Source of the DNA: Harmothoe impar
Taxonomy: Eukaryota > Annelida > Polychaeta > Phyllodocida > Polynoidae
DNA: 64,000 nt
Direction: 5' to 3'
Assembly (NCBI GenBank): GCA_947462335.1
Contig: OX381707.1
Span: 59,869,773-59,933,772 of the forward strand
The notes beneath the pieces are model-generated. The model was not told the origin of the DNA, did not search any database, and worked only from the letters and a program-made list of their open reading frames with translations. Position numbers and translations under genes: made by a program. Positions 54,101 to 60,500 of the stretch are shown here, in pieces. Every line of letters starts with the position of its first letter. Position 1 is the first letter of the stretch.

Positions 54101-56775
54101 AATCAAGCTGCAAACCCAACAAATCATTGAAAACCGGAAGTCCGCCATTTTGAATGTACTGGTTGCCTAGGTGACGGTGACACTTCCGGTTTGTCAGTTT
54201 GTTTTCAAACGGACTGTTGACATGGCGATTTATGTCATTAAACTATCTTTGTCAATTATTTTAATGTTAGATTGGCGAGTATTGATGGTAAATCGGCGAG
54301 TTTTGATGGTAAATCGGCGAGTTTTGATGGTAAATCGGCGAGTTTTGATGGTAAATCAGCTGTCACGTCATGGGCTCATGGCTATGAAAACTTAGAAATA
54401 AGACTTTTGAGTTTGAGATGATCTGCAGAGTAGGTAAATTATTGATTTACTATGCTTCTTTCGACATTGTCGGGCCGCACTACTTTACTTTACATACCAC
54501 AAAAGATTTAAGTGAAATTGTGATTCCTTACTTATAAAAATGATGAGTTTGTGATCTCTTTTATTGGGGTAAAATGAAAAAAATTGACAAAAATGAAAAT
54601 CCTTTCCAATTTTTTTATTTTAACACATACAAACATAAAAATCGGCAGACATATACATTAAGTATGAGCCTTTCATGTTATGCAGTTGGATTTTTGTAAA
54701 AATATTTATTTTTGTCAATTTTGGAACATTTTCAATTTCAACCCCCCACTACCAGAAGCTTTTGGTCGACATGAAACATTTGAATCTGTTTTGACGTTTT
54801 GAGAAAGGTTGTCGACCATAGCTAATAATCCAGTGACCACACCTTCGAGTGATGAATTGGTGGGGACCGTTTTTATAGCATTGAAATAGCCTTGATAATC
54901 CAGTTAATTTGATCACGACCTGACTGTACTATAGTACAGTACTAAAGTCACCTTAATGAGATAGCCAATGCGGCTTATAGGATCGGCCTAAAGTCTAGGT
55001 GCGGCTTATATGCGAGTTAGGCTTATACGCGAGGCATTACGGTATTCTTTTTTCCCCTAAAAAAAACACCAAATATTTTTTGGGGTACATGTACTTTTGT
55101 TTGAATATTGTAGACAGTAGAATATCTAGGTCAGATTTTGGGAGAAATATTATTGTTCAAAGAAAAATCAAATGGAGGGGGGTGGGGGGGGGGATGTTGC
55201 CTTGGGTTTGGGGGAAGGGAGGCATAAAGGATTAGGACACCTCCTGAGTGGGGGCGTAAAAGAATTTAGGAGTAGAGTGCAGTATGAGGGTCCACATCTC
55301 CCGCCCTCTGATATTGAACTCCGTGTTGTTATTCACTTGACAACATCGGGAATTTTTTGGCAAGCAGGTACTTGCAAAATTCCACCTGTTGCATAAAAGG
55401 CACGCTTTAATAGATCTGCTTCAAAGGGTCCGCACATGCCATGACGGTGACATTGTAGGCTTAATGATTGTTCATTTATTAATTACCGGGGGGGGGGGGG
55501 CGTGTGGTGAGATTTTGCGCGAAACATTTTTACTGCCCCCCCCTCAAGAGCGCGTAGAATGTTTTGCGCCCCCCACGCCGAAGGCACCAAAAATGTTTCA
55601 CCGCCCCCCCCCCCCCTTGAACTATATATAGTAACATGGGGGCTGAATTTTTTACGCCCTCCCCTCCTTAAGAGGGGTCAGATTTTTTTTACGCCCCCCC
55701 CCCCTCTCAGGCGGTGTCGGAAATGTTTACACCCCCCGCCCGTAACTAAGAAATGCACACTGCAAAAGGTGGTAAGTTAGCAAGGGTACTTCCCCGGTTA
55801 AATAGCACTCCCGCAGTTTTACATCCAATTCCAAATTCTATGCGAGCTTTTAAGGTATTCTTTTTTTCCCCCGAAATAAAACACACCTAATTTTCGACGT
55901 TTTTTGGGGTACTTTTTGTTTGAAAATTGTAGAATATCGAGGTCAGAAAAATTTAGTTTATTATCGACTTTTCATGTAGCCCCTTTGACTTTGTCAGAGG
56001 CACTAAAGGGAGTGTTCATTTATTATTTACAGGGGGGGGTGGTGGTGAGATTTCGCGTGGAGGGTCGAAATCCCCCCCCCCCCTTCGAGAGCGCAAACAA
56101 TTTTCACCCCTCCCCTTTGAACTATGGTAACGCGCAGGCTTTTTTTGATAAAAAGGGGCTTTAATTTTTGCGCCCCCCCTCAAGAAGGGTCAGAATTTTT
56201 TACGCCCCCCCCCCTCGGGAAGGGTCGGAAATTTTTACGCCCCCCCCTCCAACCCCCCCCCCCCCCCCCTGTAACTAATAACTGAACACTCCCTAACTTA
56301 GGCACTATAACAATTAACATTGGCCATTGCAGCCTATGCGCGAGCCTATGCCTATGGCTATGAATTTGAACTGTTCAACATGGCACATTTTTAAAAGTTG
56401 CATGTAAAAGGTCGTCATGTGAAATACCATAATCCATATCAATGTAATTTTGTATATGCTATTTACCATTAAAGTAAAAGTTAAACCAGAGCCCCTGGTT
56501 AAACTATAACACTTAGAAAGTGGCGGCAAAAGAGCCACTCCCACACCACGGCGGATTCGGAGCCGGGGCGGGAGGCAGACAGTCACTCAAATGACCTAGA
56601 AACACATGATAAAAAGTACATTTTCTGTGATAAACTCCAACAAAACTCACACAACAATTAGTACTTACTGGGAATATGACATCGCGGCCTTAGGGGCCTT
56701 TGTAGGGATGGCGGGGAAGTAGGACACCGACATATTCGGGCCGAAGTGGCTCAAACTGGGTGATACTTCGGCCAT
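24776..56775 (-). CDS. BTBD16: BTB-BACK domain protein, BTBD16 / germ cell-less type, 15 exons
   Basis: Exons in transcript order: 56669-56775 (ATG 56773-56775), 48517-48583, 33561-33717, 33223-33382, 32915-33021, 29442-29629, 28755-28899, 28370-28484, 28108-28240, 27762-27829, 26799-26918, 26373-26464, 25572-25834, 25151-25342 and 24776-24844 (stop TAA 24776-24778). The sum is 1983 bases, 660 residues, and every junction keeps phase. The ATG has a strong AAGATGG context, but the frame stays open upstream to 56934. Exons 6-8 encode a BTB fold (VVGVSAAAHVLKY at its end). Exons 9-11 encode a BACK-like region (CRTVCGYHDAA; LRELPMDLLQKIL). Exons 13-14 resemble the C-terminal domain of germ cell-less proteins (LHGFHFEL). 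BTB-BACK proteins of this group often act as Cullin-3 adaptors. The BTBD16 name rests on this architecture and on remembered human linkage of BTBD16 and LHPP at 10q26; GMCL1 is the alternative. Retroelement 2 sits in intron 2. Confidence 0.78.
26152..26360. mobile_element. MITE with TAA target duplication, copy 2
   Basis: This is the same insertion as 7086-7351, carried along in the duplication. It is flanked by TAA (26149-26151 and 26361-26363). The right end reads GAACACTCCC. The interior is shorter, with changed G/C run lengths. Confidence 0.75.
28966..29150. repeat. Diverged TACCGTAAA / TATAAGCCGC-family element (copy B)
   Basis: This is the counterpart of 20001-20182, with a few substitutions. 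Confidence 0.5.
29832..30259. mobile_element. Inverted-repeat DNA transposon (Harbinger-like MITE) with TTA duplication
   Basis: The 428-bp element starts GGCC, a poly-A run and GGTGTGTTTCAGGCAAC, and ends with the reverse complement. It is flanked by TTA on both sides (29829-29831 and 30260-30262). The unduplicated empty site is present in copy A at 20868-20870, which proves insertion after the duplication. The inside is AT-rich with a poly-A run and no coding frame. The 3-bp TTA duplication suggests PIF/Harbinger. Confidence 0.88.
30340..30515. repeat. Short minisatellite, unit 13-14 bp
   Basis: About 13 units of the form CCAAAGTCCCAA with C/T and C/G variants. The lysine/serine/proline open frames across it come from the repeat. 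Confidence 0.85.
31065..31641. mobile_element. TACCGTAAA-family inverted-repeat element, best preserved copy
   Basis: The left end TACCGTAAATTCCCGCGTAC is mirrored by GTACGCGGGAATTTACGGTA at the right end. Internal phrases are GCGGGTTATAGGATT and GTCTAGGTGCGGGTAATACG (the latter twice). The central part holds G and C runs and an inverted CTTCCCAAGG pair. No coding frame is credible. Confidence 0.75.
32636..32700. repeat. Two 24-bp palindromes in tandem
   Basis: TATTGACAGTT-(C or T)-GAACTGTCAATA occurs at 32636-32659 and 32677-32700. The second is a perfect palindrome with half site TATTGACAGTTC. Related halves TGTCAATAAG lie just upstream (near 32571 and 32611). It lies in the BTB intron between exons 6 and 5. 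Confidence 0.7.
33782..33905. mobile_element. Partial relative of the piggyBac-like MITE
   Basis: It begins with TTAA (33778-33781) then CCCTTTAAGGATGGCATGTC and continues through GATGCACCAATG and GCTGCATTGGTGCATCATG, matching the left half of 8316-8558. The right end is not found nearby. Confidence 0.6.
33906..35610. other. Non-coding stretch in BTB intron 2
   Basis: I see no exon, RNA gene or clear element. It contains scattered repeat-like phrases (CACAATGCATTGCTCTG twice, GTGTCGCCGTGTCG) and ordinary AT-rich sequence. Confidence 0.5.
35611..35959. repeat. TACCGTAAA / TATAAGCCGCAC-family element
   Basis: It starts TACCGTAAAGTCTCGTTAAT and ends GGAATTTACGGTA. ATAAGCCGCACCTAGACTTT occurs inside. 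Confidence 0.65.
35960..36830. other. Non-coding stretch before retroelement 2
   Basis: AT-rich intron sequence with no gene or repeat that I can identify. Its last four bases ATAT (36827-36830) are the target duplication of retroelement 2. Confidence 0.5.
36831..37148 (+). repeat. 5' LTR of retroelement 2
   Basis: 318 bp. TATAAATAA lies at about 37036-37045 as a possible TATA box. Three GCGGAGT/ACTCCGC motifs are at 36851, 36932 and 36996. Confidence 0.96.
37149..37194 (+). other. Primer-binding site and short leader of retroelement 2
   Basis: Only 46 bases separate the LTR from the gag ATG. TGGTGACAAGCGG starts two bases after the LTR and is the likely primer-binding site, with the usual TGG start. 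Its first seven bases fit the tRNA-Trp 3' end, but the rest does not, so I do not name the primer. Confidence 0.6.
37195..39429 (+). CDS. gag of retroelement 2
   Basis: 744 codons. About residues 1-130 are acidic. Residues 210-340 form a long Glu/Arg/Ala coiled coil. Residues 455-620 are the retrotransposon gag (capsid) domain. A serine run follows near 665, and a single CCHC knuckle, CYHCAALGHQRSSC, lies near 697-710. The product should assemble into particles and package RNA. The ATG follows the LTR by 46 bases. The stop TAA (39427-39429) directly follows the slippery sequence GGAAAAC. Five GCGGAGT/ACTCCGC motifs lie in the N-terminal, less constrained part, read in different frames. Confidence 0.93.
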   Translation: MEGRRSLGLASANLEERMRDFEEVEEVDVGENVYLRTPQRKGEGRAEYGGPRSLQETVKPPPGFPQGPETEEGKEEEEMRRAAESQRQWVMKWRSEEAERIGRMERERQLQNEKWEEMAKAFKEKERSCGVADEGRRIWAPREDEGSLEGRESADTVPWAPEEEAAAEVNKVTKETVPLSRPARDLAGEECGVDSAAGNGVEGRGGNGATPTGHEYILQEVRARMKEMALVKENKRIEESKKEVAREVEALRMATEREEERRKGEREEISRIEAKRRAEIREGAAALEAERKRMEAERVERAEEDAMRAESVRREIAKVEAAREEVARREAAYRAAIAAEVQGQSGATINQGGWAGVSTEPAEREWGTGYAESKPQVDPQVANPGGMQPLVSATYMGGGPPGGGDAMEWKPQGYQLNAQKYLSPNVAGSVTTMTPGAGKGLQQEGSWGRKPVKPVYMPGKFDGQTHLSEYLSHFDLCCTANSWDETTAGVFLGLSLTGVARRLLSGIEPGAEGGYRKLRAALVSRFQPPNQAARYKAILKGKERNKGECLQTHAEEVERYTRLAYPLADMATVDVMAKDHFVDSLKDIQMQMWVHQSSATTLSQAVQVALHAEACMRPHGSAQNVRATGQTMGEELKSMREDAVKEREENAKFRETMKAALGKPANSSSSSSSYKGGERTNRPRKDRLPMSEIRCYHCAALGHQRSSCPRWRDEIAAADAREASGSAAGGTASAPAIIPQPAEN
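39420..39462 (+). promoter_or_regulatory. Probable -1 frameshift signal between gag and pol
   Basis: GGAAAAC (39420-39426) is read as G GAA AAC just before the gag stop. Six bases later comes an 11-bp perfect stem, CGACCCTAGAC (39433-39443) with GTCTAGGGTCG (39452-39462), and an 8-base loop. A -1 slip at this site enters the pol frame, which is open here. Heptamer, spacer and stem match the layout of retroviral -1 frameshift signals, although the heptamer is not fully canonical. The pol ATG lies two bases after the stem, so stop-restart is the alternative. Confidence 0.7.
39465..44969 (+). CDS. pol of retroelement 2 with C2H2 zinc-finger tail
   Basis: 1834 codons, unbroken. Aspartic protease with LVDTGATVNMLS near residue 36. 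RT from about 325, with active site YLDD near 455. RNase H from about 600 (MDTDASDTG). Integrase zinc module (H-H-C-C) at about 843-885 and catalytic Asp, Asp and Glu near 915, 972 and 1010. A GPW module is near 1151. After this core the protein runs on for some 650 residues of charged and Ser/Thr-rich sequence containing a classical C2H2 finger (CSLCDKTFTKSC, then H and H) near 1350, and a second Cys/His cluster. Chromodomain signatures are not visible. Beyond the 10-C tract at 44736 the last 75 codons differ from retroelement 1 and overlap ORF3, so the true C-terminus is uncertain. Confidence 0.92.
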   Translation: MGEGRTEIVVGRLEKGGSGLLVEGRIGDSSVECLVDTGATVNMLSLSWWRTHGEPGAYEVTNEAVYSVEGRPLQLYGRVTVLLRVKCRSWKVTFQLSELPTDAIVGSRFLLQTGFLVDLAGERLLLPTLEEEELNFCRVISCHTKVIPPGEEAIIGGYLVGDWTGGEGGLVEGLREVEEDRGLLVGRALVDTTKETTPVRIFNPGQDAVVVYKDMTLASLEPVEEPAEINRGEAAKCRVATCNPQGTPGEADDLIRILTEGVEEDRKTPLENLLRKHCGAFQLRPGDTGRANCIQHHIRTGEHPPIRMPPRRLAPHRRALVEAEVEKMLTSGIIEPANGPWASPVVLVKKKDGTMRFCVDYRRLNEATRKDAYPLPRIDDSLDTLAGSQWFSTMDLVSGYWQVEMAPEDREKTAFSTHRGLYQFTVMPFGLCNAPGTFERLMEVAMRGLQWTSCLVYLDDIVVFARDFEGHLQRLGEVLGRLEAAGLKIKPSKCQLARRKVGFLGHVVSKDGIATDPAKIEAIRDWPVPESLTEVRSFLGLAGYYRAFVPEFATLAKPLTQMADKGRIFKWDRGCQVAFDELRRLLMESPILGYPEDEGQLVMDTDASDTGLGVVLSQRQGEGGDVREIVLTYGSRTLNRAERNYCVTRRELLAIIFGLRKFRHYLLGRNVLIRTDHAALKLVMAFKEPEGQVARWISILDTYDYTIEHRAGRLHGNADGLSRIPCRQCGRSDEEEEAVPASVRAITRRGADDPDIAGEVRESWKNDQKEDAVLGLVYKWVEEGTEPCKETLADQGYAVKSLATQLGRLAIKQGLLGRWWFVPGSNRAFQILVPDKRKAEAFEAAHGGGMVGHFGRDRTVRKLQERWYWPDFRRDITYWTATCKMCLERKPAPHPTRAPMGHVGVGLPMERIAIDVMGPLTLTPRKNLYIVVIIDYFTKWAEAVAIPNQEAATVARALVDTVVCRFGAPVSLHSDQGRNFQSNLFREVIRILGIRQTRTCAFNPRSDGMVERANRTIEALLSAVVAEDHSDWDEHLAMVMSAYRSSVHSTTGVTPNMMMLGRETNLPLALLYPEPMEGVGEGRPGYVASLQRNTATAHALAREHIGTSVARQSRNYDGRATTREIEVGATVYHHHPGKKIGRSPKLQRLWTGPWVVTARISQSVYEIKGEGRKAKVVPFDQLKVIPPPPPGVQEREGAAVVRWVGKWSGHGCGVDSAPPGGNQRAEPGIAAHQRGRGTPRSSAETTRASQSITAKMRGRKGVTSTTAPSKTRREEQASSGSRRDRSRSKEKGRGRQTKDADDRDSARSSAESSSRGRSRERRDPHRPDENHNKDAIFTPTPHADDMEADGLYHCSLCDKTFTKSCNRARHIREQHADGQAMGWLCPRGTGTNRCRGGNAGGVFAAVRKRDLRRHLEGYHRDPKHPWVTGEKPMPDKHPIDPTLRRPSSTSPASAARETAPSPSAESASRRRSSTPARGSSSRRESSASASRSRDSAARPTTSGNSKSSPAGKGKTTSSSSKAVPSVVVVPNRSSPRVEERRARERQQAAESSAESGRKVATTSKGTPTGSSSKTSSTSTPTGSSSKTSSASSTSTSTSSARKTSSTSSTGSTSASARKRGRETEESTPGGKKRKETVVMLPPNKPPRQAATAEEIGLRVPVVVLTRTPTKAERKQPPTKEPEEMEAAPSGSESTLTASEQLTTSPLQEERADSLGPSPGFSLGSPEGRPAASISSEAEAALAATNLMAMGTPGGQSPPPPHGSARGRGDITREGPPPAGAHAHLPKLWGHSRGEGGSGGSRSSPSHRKVPHPYPLLPCADLPRSFYPAQRGIRH
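44736..44745 (+). other. Ten-C tract at the pol/ORF3 frame switch
   Basis: Retroelement 1 has 11 C here and retroelement 2 has 10. The ORF3 frame is open from this tract (reading TDQPEDEETSQERARRLQER before the ORF3 methionine). A tract length of 9 or 12, or slippage on it, would fuse pol with ORF3. Confidence 0.6.
44806..46110 (+). CDS. ORF3 of retroelement 2, unknown function
   Basis: 434 codons overlapping the end of pol by 164 bases in another frame. It starts MRIYLSFGDTPEEKEALVAAG, continues with proline-rich linkers, and has two compact-looking parts: residues near 147-210 (ELFIMPANLMVHLLAMWDG) and a C-terminal part near 340-420 (WWFVSGREPNRLERWAAFLL). I see no signal peptide or membrane segment, so it is not env-like. 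Open sequence reaches upstream of the ATG to the poly-C tract, so it may be a pol extension, not a separate protein. I recognise no family. Confidence 0.6.
   Translation: MRIYLSFGDTPEEKEALVAAGVPPPTERSLTHTLSSPAQTSPGLFIPHSAGYVIEVEEPPPRPPVRYHRVALSEEEEEGEEQVTRTTVTISPREVAGGESPRPEQSPPPEGEPDATIPGTSTPTTGQADTRRVVPATPQVAGELFIMPANLMVHLLAMWDGSGDVVWQEGRNDDGEWNNSLVTLLPPSNPTHRVVFYPYDPTRPPTSTPLREPDEPHPPPNPHLDALVQDFPPAAAPEEWRSPQDSHPRRKVPKESARPETERVVPPAPTQKWGGLQGRAKYHQKAAEEQRLGGTRTRPLRTPTSARPQRHSPTARPGSGPPSAARVLGSHRHGPTADPPAWMPWWFVSGREPNRLERWAAFLLPPISMGEEFAATGGDVSSRLRVIGPGTYDVIASITTRYRLLQDERRPRPRKVSSPSSLIITRGDEREGKP
46111..46771 (+). other. 3' untranslated region and polypurine tract of retroelement 2
   Basis: Non-coding sequence with three ACTCCGC/GCGGAGT motifs (46507, 46534, 46704). 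It ends in the purine run CGAGGGAAGGG just before the LTR, the expected plus-strand primer. Confidence 0.7.
46772..47089 (+). repeat. 3' LTR of retroelement 2
   Basis: 318 bp, identical by eye to 36831-37148, followed by the target duplication ATAT. Confidence 0.96.
47094..48340. other. Non-coding stretch in BTB intron 2
   Basis: I find no exon or recognisable element between retroelement 2 and the region before exon 2. Several open frames of 60-90 codons are not supported. Confidence 0.5.
48350..48440. repeat. Dispersed repeat, partner of 55185-55275
   Basis: GGGTTTGGG repeats, GGAGGCGTAAA, GGACACCTCCTGGGTGGGGG and GGGGTAGAGT are matched with small changes near 55185-55275. Confidence 0.65.
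48940..52830. repeat. 3.9-kb purine-rich minisatellite with higher-order units
   Basis: The basic unit is 16 bp, GGAGAACGGGATAAAC, with AAAG, GAGAC and TGAAC variants. A 15-bp variant, CGAAGAACGCGAAAA, forms short runs. The order of variants repeats in larger blocks: the marker GCGAAAACAGAGGATAAA recurs near 49995, 50373, 50941, 51481 and 51974, and ACGGTTAAACGGAGAAAAGG near 49740, 50611, 51206, 51715, 52191 and 52535. The plus strand is almost without T beyond GGATAAA. Frames such as the RVLRF-rich one on the minus strand are translations of the repeat. Confidence 0.95.
52838..53100. repeat. Imperfect repeats of CCCACCTGCTTGCCCACA type
   Basis: CCACCTGCT recurs about eight times at either end of this stretch, around a non-repetitive centre of roughly 120 bases (52890-53020). 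It directly follows the minisatellite. Confidence 0.6.
53395..53575. repeat. Degenerate repeats with CGACATG and TTCTTAAAATCGACATG
   Basis: ATTTCTTAAAATCGACATG or close variants occurs three times (the middle one with AATTCTTAAAATCGACATG), among many (T/C)GACATG words. Confidence 0.65.
53967..54360. repeat. Two small minisatellites, 20 bp and 21 bp
   Basis: GGCAGTTTAACAACAAACTC is repeated about four times (53967-54040). GAGTTTTGATGGTAAATCGGC is repeated about four to five times (54270-54360). Three related GTTTTGATGTTAAATCGG units lie between them. The two arrays flank an unrelated stretch with GTTGCCTAGGTGAC (54162). Confidence 0.8.
54930..55045. repeat. TACCGTAAA / GGCTTATACGC-family element, partial
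   Basis: The phrases AGTACTAAAGTCACC, TGCGGCTTATAGGATCGG and GGCTTATACGCGAGGC, ending in TTACGGTA, match the copy at 7554-7691. Confidence 0.6.
55185..55275. repeat. Dispersed repeat, partner of 48350-48440
   Basis: GGCATAAAGG, GGACACCTCCTGAGTGGGGG and AGGAGTAGAGT match the other copy in the same orientation. Confidence 0.6.
55465..55763. mobile_element. MITE with TAA ends, diverged copy 3
   Basis: The left end reads GATTGTTCATTTATTAATTA and G runs follow. The right end GTAACTAAGAAATGCACAC is diverged. The internal AAGAGGGGTCAG and TTTTTTACGCC phrases of the family are present. Confidence 0.65.
56007..56293. mobile_element. MITE with TAA target duplication, copy 4
   Basis: GGGAGTGTTCATTTATTATT at the left and TAATAACTGAACACTCCC at the right, with TAA on both sides (56004-56006 and 56294-56296). 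One extra A precedes the left end. Confidence 0.75.
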
Positions 56776-57126
56776 CTTGACGCGATCTCCAAGCGACCCA
56801 ACCACACCGGATGCAGTTGTCGACTTGCGAAGAGAGGAATGTAGTTCCGAAGTATTAAATTTCCCCCCGCTTAATTCTTGATTTGAGAGATATGAAAATA
56901 CTTTCAGATATACATGAGTGGTTATCAAACACACTTTGTTGTTCTATCACACACGTTGTAGCATTCCATTGCATTCCCTATCTGACAAATAGTGCCGCGT
57001 ATGAATACGTTGCTAATACAAACAAAACAAACAGCACACGTGTTTCCCGCCACGACTTGGCTGAGCCCAGTGGGCTCTGGCTCTGGCTACAATTTTTGTA
57101 GTTGTGCAGCATCCAACTCTACCAAC

Positions 57127-57270
57127 TGTAAGATGTGTAGGATACTAAAGGAATGATCAGAATGGAAACACAACCATGATCGTTCAGTGTCACGTGTAGA
57201 CTGTCCTTTTATTATCGCTCATCGTCCGTAGTTCCCTCCTCTCTCCCCAGGCGGCAGCACATACGTTACA
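57127..57270 (-). repeat. 3' LTR of retroelement 3
   Basis: 144 bp, same as 61971-62114. This LTR faces exon 1 of the BTB gene. Confidence 0.94.
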
Positions 57271-57548
57271 TCTCCCCTTCTTCACACTTTTTTTTTTTTT
57301 TTTTTGAACAACAAGGAACACTGGATAACTACAGCAACATATGAAAGCTGGAACAAGATAATTTCCTGGAGTAGCTACTGAGTCAATATAATAGGCTTTG
57401 AAAATACCCTGAAAGGAAACACAATAAAATACAAATAAATAAAATCAGTCACTCAGAACTTGCACATAATAAACACTATAAATGTCAACGGCAGTTTTTT
57501 TTGGTTTTTTTTTTGTTGGTTTGTTTGTGTCACTCTTAAACAGACACA

Positions 57549-60500
57549 TTACAGGTCAAGCCTCCTTGGGGGTCTGCTCAACCTGCCACTACTGGTGCGA
57601 TATTGTGCACCCTCACTATGAACAGAACCCTCTCCGCCAGCAGGAATGGGAAGCACACCCATGGGGCTATCCACAGTTGGATGGGTGGCTTTCTTGGGCG
57701 ATAGCGGCTTAGGACTTGGCAGAGATGGCATCGGGACAACCGGCTGTTGTGGTATTACATCCATTGTAGGGCTAGGGGCTACATTAGGCCTAGTCAGTTC
57801 ATCCGAGGCGCCAAAACTGTTAGCTTTGTGTGTTGCCAACCGCAGATGTCGCCTGTTTCTCCTGTACTTGTGCCCTTCACGATCCACTATATAGGATCTT
57901 GGTTGCTCATGGTGCCTGACAATGGTAGCTGGTACCCATCTCTTGGTTCCTGGGAATGGTGCCATTCTCACTGGGTCACCCACTTGAAGTGGTGGTAGAT
58001 CTCGTGGGTGTTTAGCATCGTGATAGTGCTTTTGTGACCTTTTGGACTGATCCAAGGCCTTCCTCACCTCCTGCATGTCAATCTGTTTTGGGTCCAACAG
58101 CTCCGTTGCTATCGGGATCATATTGCGGGGTCTCCTGCCCATACTCAGTTGGGCTGGTGATAGGCCACAACTCTCCATGGGAGTCGTCCTATAGTCCAAT
58201 AAGGCCATATATCGCTGGGCTCTGTCACTGGACTTAGCCCAAAGTCTTTTAACAGTCTGCACTGCCCTCTCGGCCTCTCCGTTCGACTGTGGGTAGTTGG
58301 GAGAAGAGGTCACATGTGTAATCTGCTTTTCGGCGCAGTACTTTCTGAATGCTTGACTTGAGAACTGTGGCCCATTGTCAGTCCTTAGCACATCTGGTAG
58401 GCCATGTGTAGCCAGCTGGCGCATTAGCGTCTCCTTTGTGGTCTCGCTCGACATGTCTGCTAGTTTGTCCACTTCGATAAACTTAGACATATAATCCACA
58501 GTTAACAAATAGTTCTCCCCTTTCCACTCAAATATGTCACTGGCTGCCTCCTGCCAAGGACGTTGGGGTGTCGGTGTGGGACGCATTGTCTCGGCTGGCT
58601 GTTTGTTCTGAAAGGTGTTGCAGATCGCACAGTCACTGACCAAGTCTTCGATCTGCTGTGACATCCCCGGCCAATAAAGTGCTTCTCTAGCTCTTTGCTT
58701 GCACTTCGTGATTCCGAGGTGCGACTCATGAACTTGTGATAGCATCTCTGGGCGAAGGCTTGGTGGTACCACAATCCGCATACCTTTGTATACAATCCCG
58801 TCTGATACAGCTAGTTCATCTCTATTTGTCCAATACACTCTCACGCTATGTGGAACTTGCTCTTTAGTGTCTGGCCATCCCTTTAGTATCAGATGGTATA
58901 GCTCATTCATTTCATCTGCGGTGGCTTCCTGGAAGCTACGATATCTCGTCGGCGTGACCGCGATGAAGTTGACCATGTTAACTACTATGTGTTCAATGTC
59001 CTCTTGTTCACCAGGTAGGTTTGCACGGCTAAGGGCATCTCCCATTGGGATGTCCTTCCCTGGAACATAGCAAACATTCAAATCGTAGGGCTGGAGGCGC
59101 AGCATCATCGTCTGGAGTCTCATTGGCGCCGCTAGTATGGGTTTCTTGAAGATAGACTGAAGCGGCTTGTGATCGGACTCCACCAATACCTCCTTGCCGA
59201 ACACATAGTGGTGAAACTTCTTACAAGAGTGGACGATGGCAAGAGTCTCTTTCTCAATCTGTGCATATCCTTTCTCTGTGCTTGTGAGGGCTCTTGAAGT
59301 GTATGCCACCGGTCTATCCTCTTGCAACAGAACACCTCCCAAAGCATAGCCAGAGGCGTCACACTGAATCCTAACTGGCTTCCGCACATCATAGTAAGCC
59401 AGTACTGGTGCGTTGCAACACAGGTCTTTTAGCTTGTCAAAGCTGCACTGTTCAGGCTCTTCCCAAACAAAGTCTGAATCCTTCTTTGTGAGCTCTCGAA
59501 GGGGCGCATCAATGTCACTCAGGTTAGGGATGAACTTAGAGATGTACTGCAAGAATCCCAAAAACCTACGTACGTCCTCCTTTGTCTGGGGTCTTGGCAT
59601 ATCTCGAACTGCCTCGACTTTGTCAGGGTCTATCTGGAGGCCCTCTGATGAAAGTATGTGGCCAACATACTTCACACTCGATTTCTTCACTTGGCATTTC
59701 TCGAAGTTTAACTTCAGGTTCCATTCAGTTGCTCGTCTGACGACCTTTGCCATGATACTGTCGTGGTGGCTCTCGTCACGCCCTGCCACTAGTATGTCGT
59801 CCATCACTGCATATGCTCCTGGAATGTCCTCTAACATGGCATCCATTATCCGCTGATAGATCTCTGGTGCCGACTTTATCCCAAAGGGCAATCTTAGCCA
59901 GCGGTACCTTCCCACTGGCGTGTTGAAGGTCGTCAATAGGCTTGATTCATAGTCAATCTGGATCTGTAGGAAACCTGACTTGGCATCAATAACTGTAAAC
60001 ACCTTTGCATCTGGTATGGATGCCACAATGTCCTCTACTGCCGGTGTTGGGTAATGCTCCCGTCGAATGGCCTTGTTTAGGTCCCTTGGATCTAAACATA
60101 TCCTAATTTTGTCTTTCTTTTCCACCACAACCATGGAGCTGACCCAATCAGTAGGTTCTTTCACCTTGGCAATGTGACCATCTGCCACCATTTCTTTCAG
60201 CTTAGACACAACCTTCTCGCGCATGGAGTGGGATGGGCGACGATTCCCATGTACAACTGGTCTCACTGTTGGATCAATCTTCAGTGAGTACACTCCTGGC
60301 AGAGTTCCAGTCAAACTCCTCAGCTCTGGATATTTGTCTATACCTCTGTCGACTGCATGTATGCGCTTGATGAGGCCCAACTCGGTACATGCCGCTCCAG
60401 ACAAGAGGGTACTCTGGTCCTGTTCAGTGATGTAGAACTTGACCTCAATCTCCTGAGATTTCCACCACACCCGGAACACCGCAGATCCAAGTAGGGGAAT

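Noticed and set aside
56776..56934. Upstream in-frame methionine at 56934 as the BTB gene start
   Set aside because: The ATG at 56775 has a stronger context and a better N-terminus; the upstream one cannot be excluded without transcript data.
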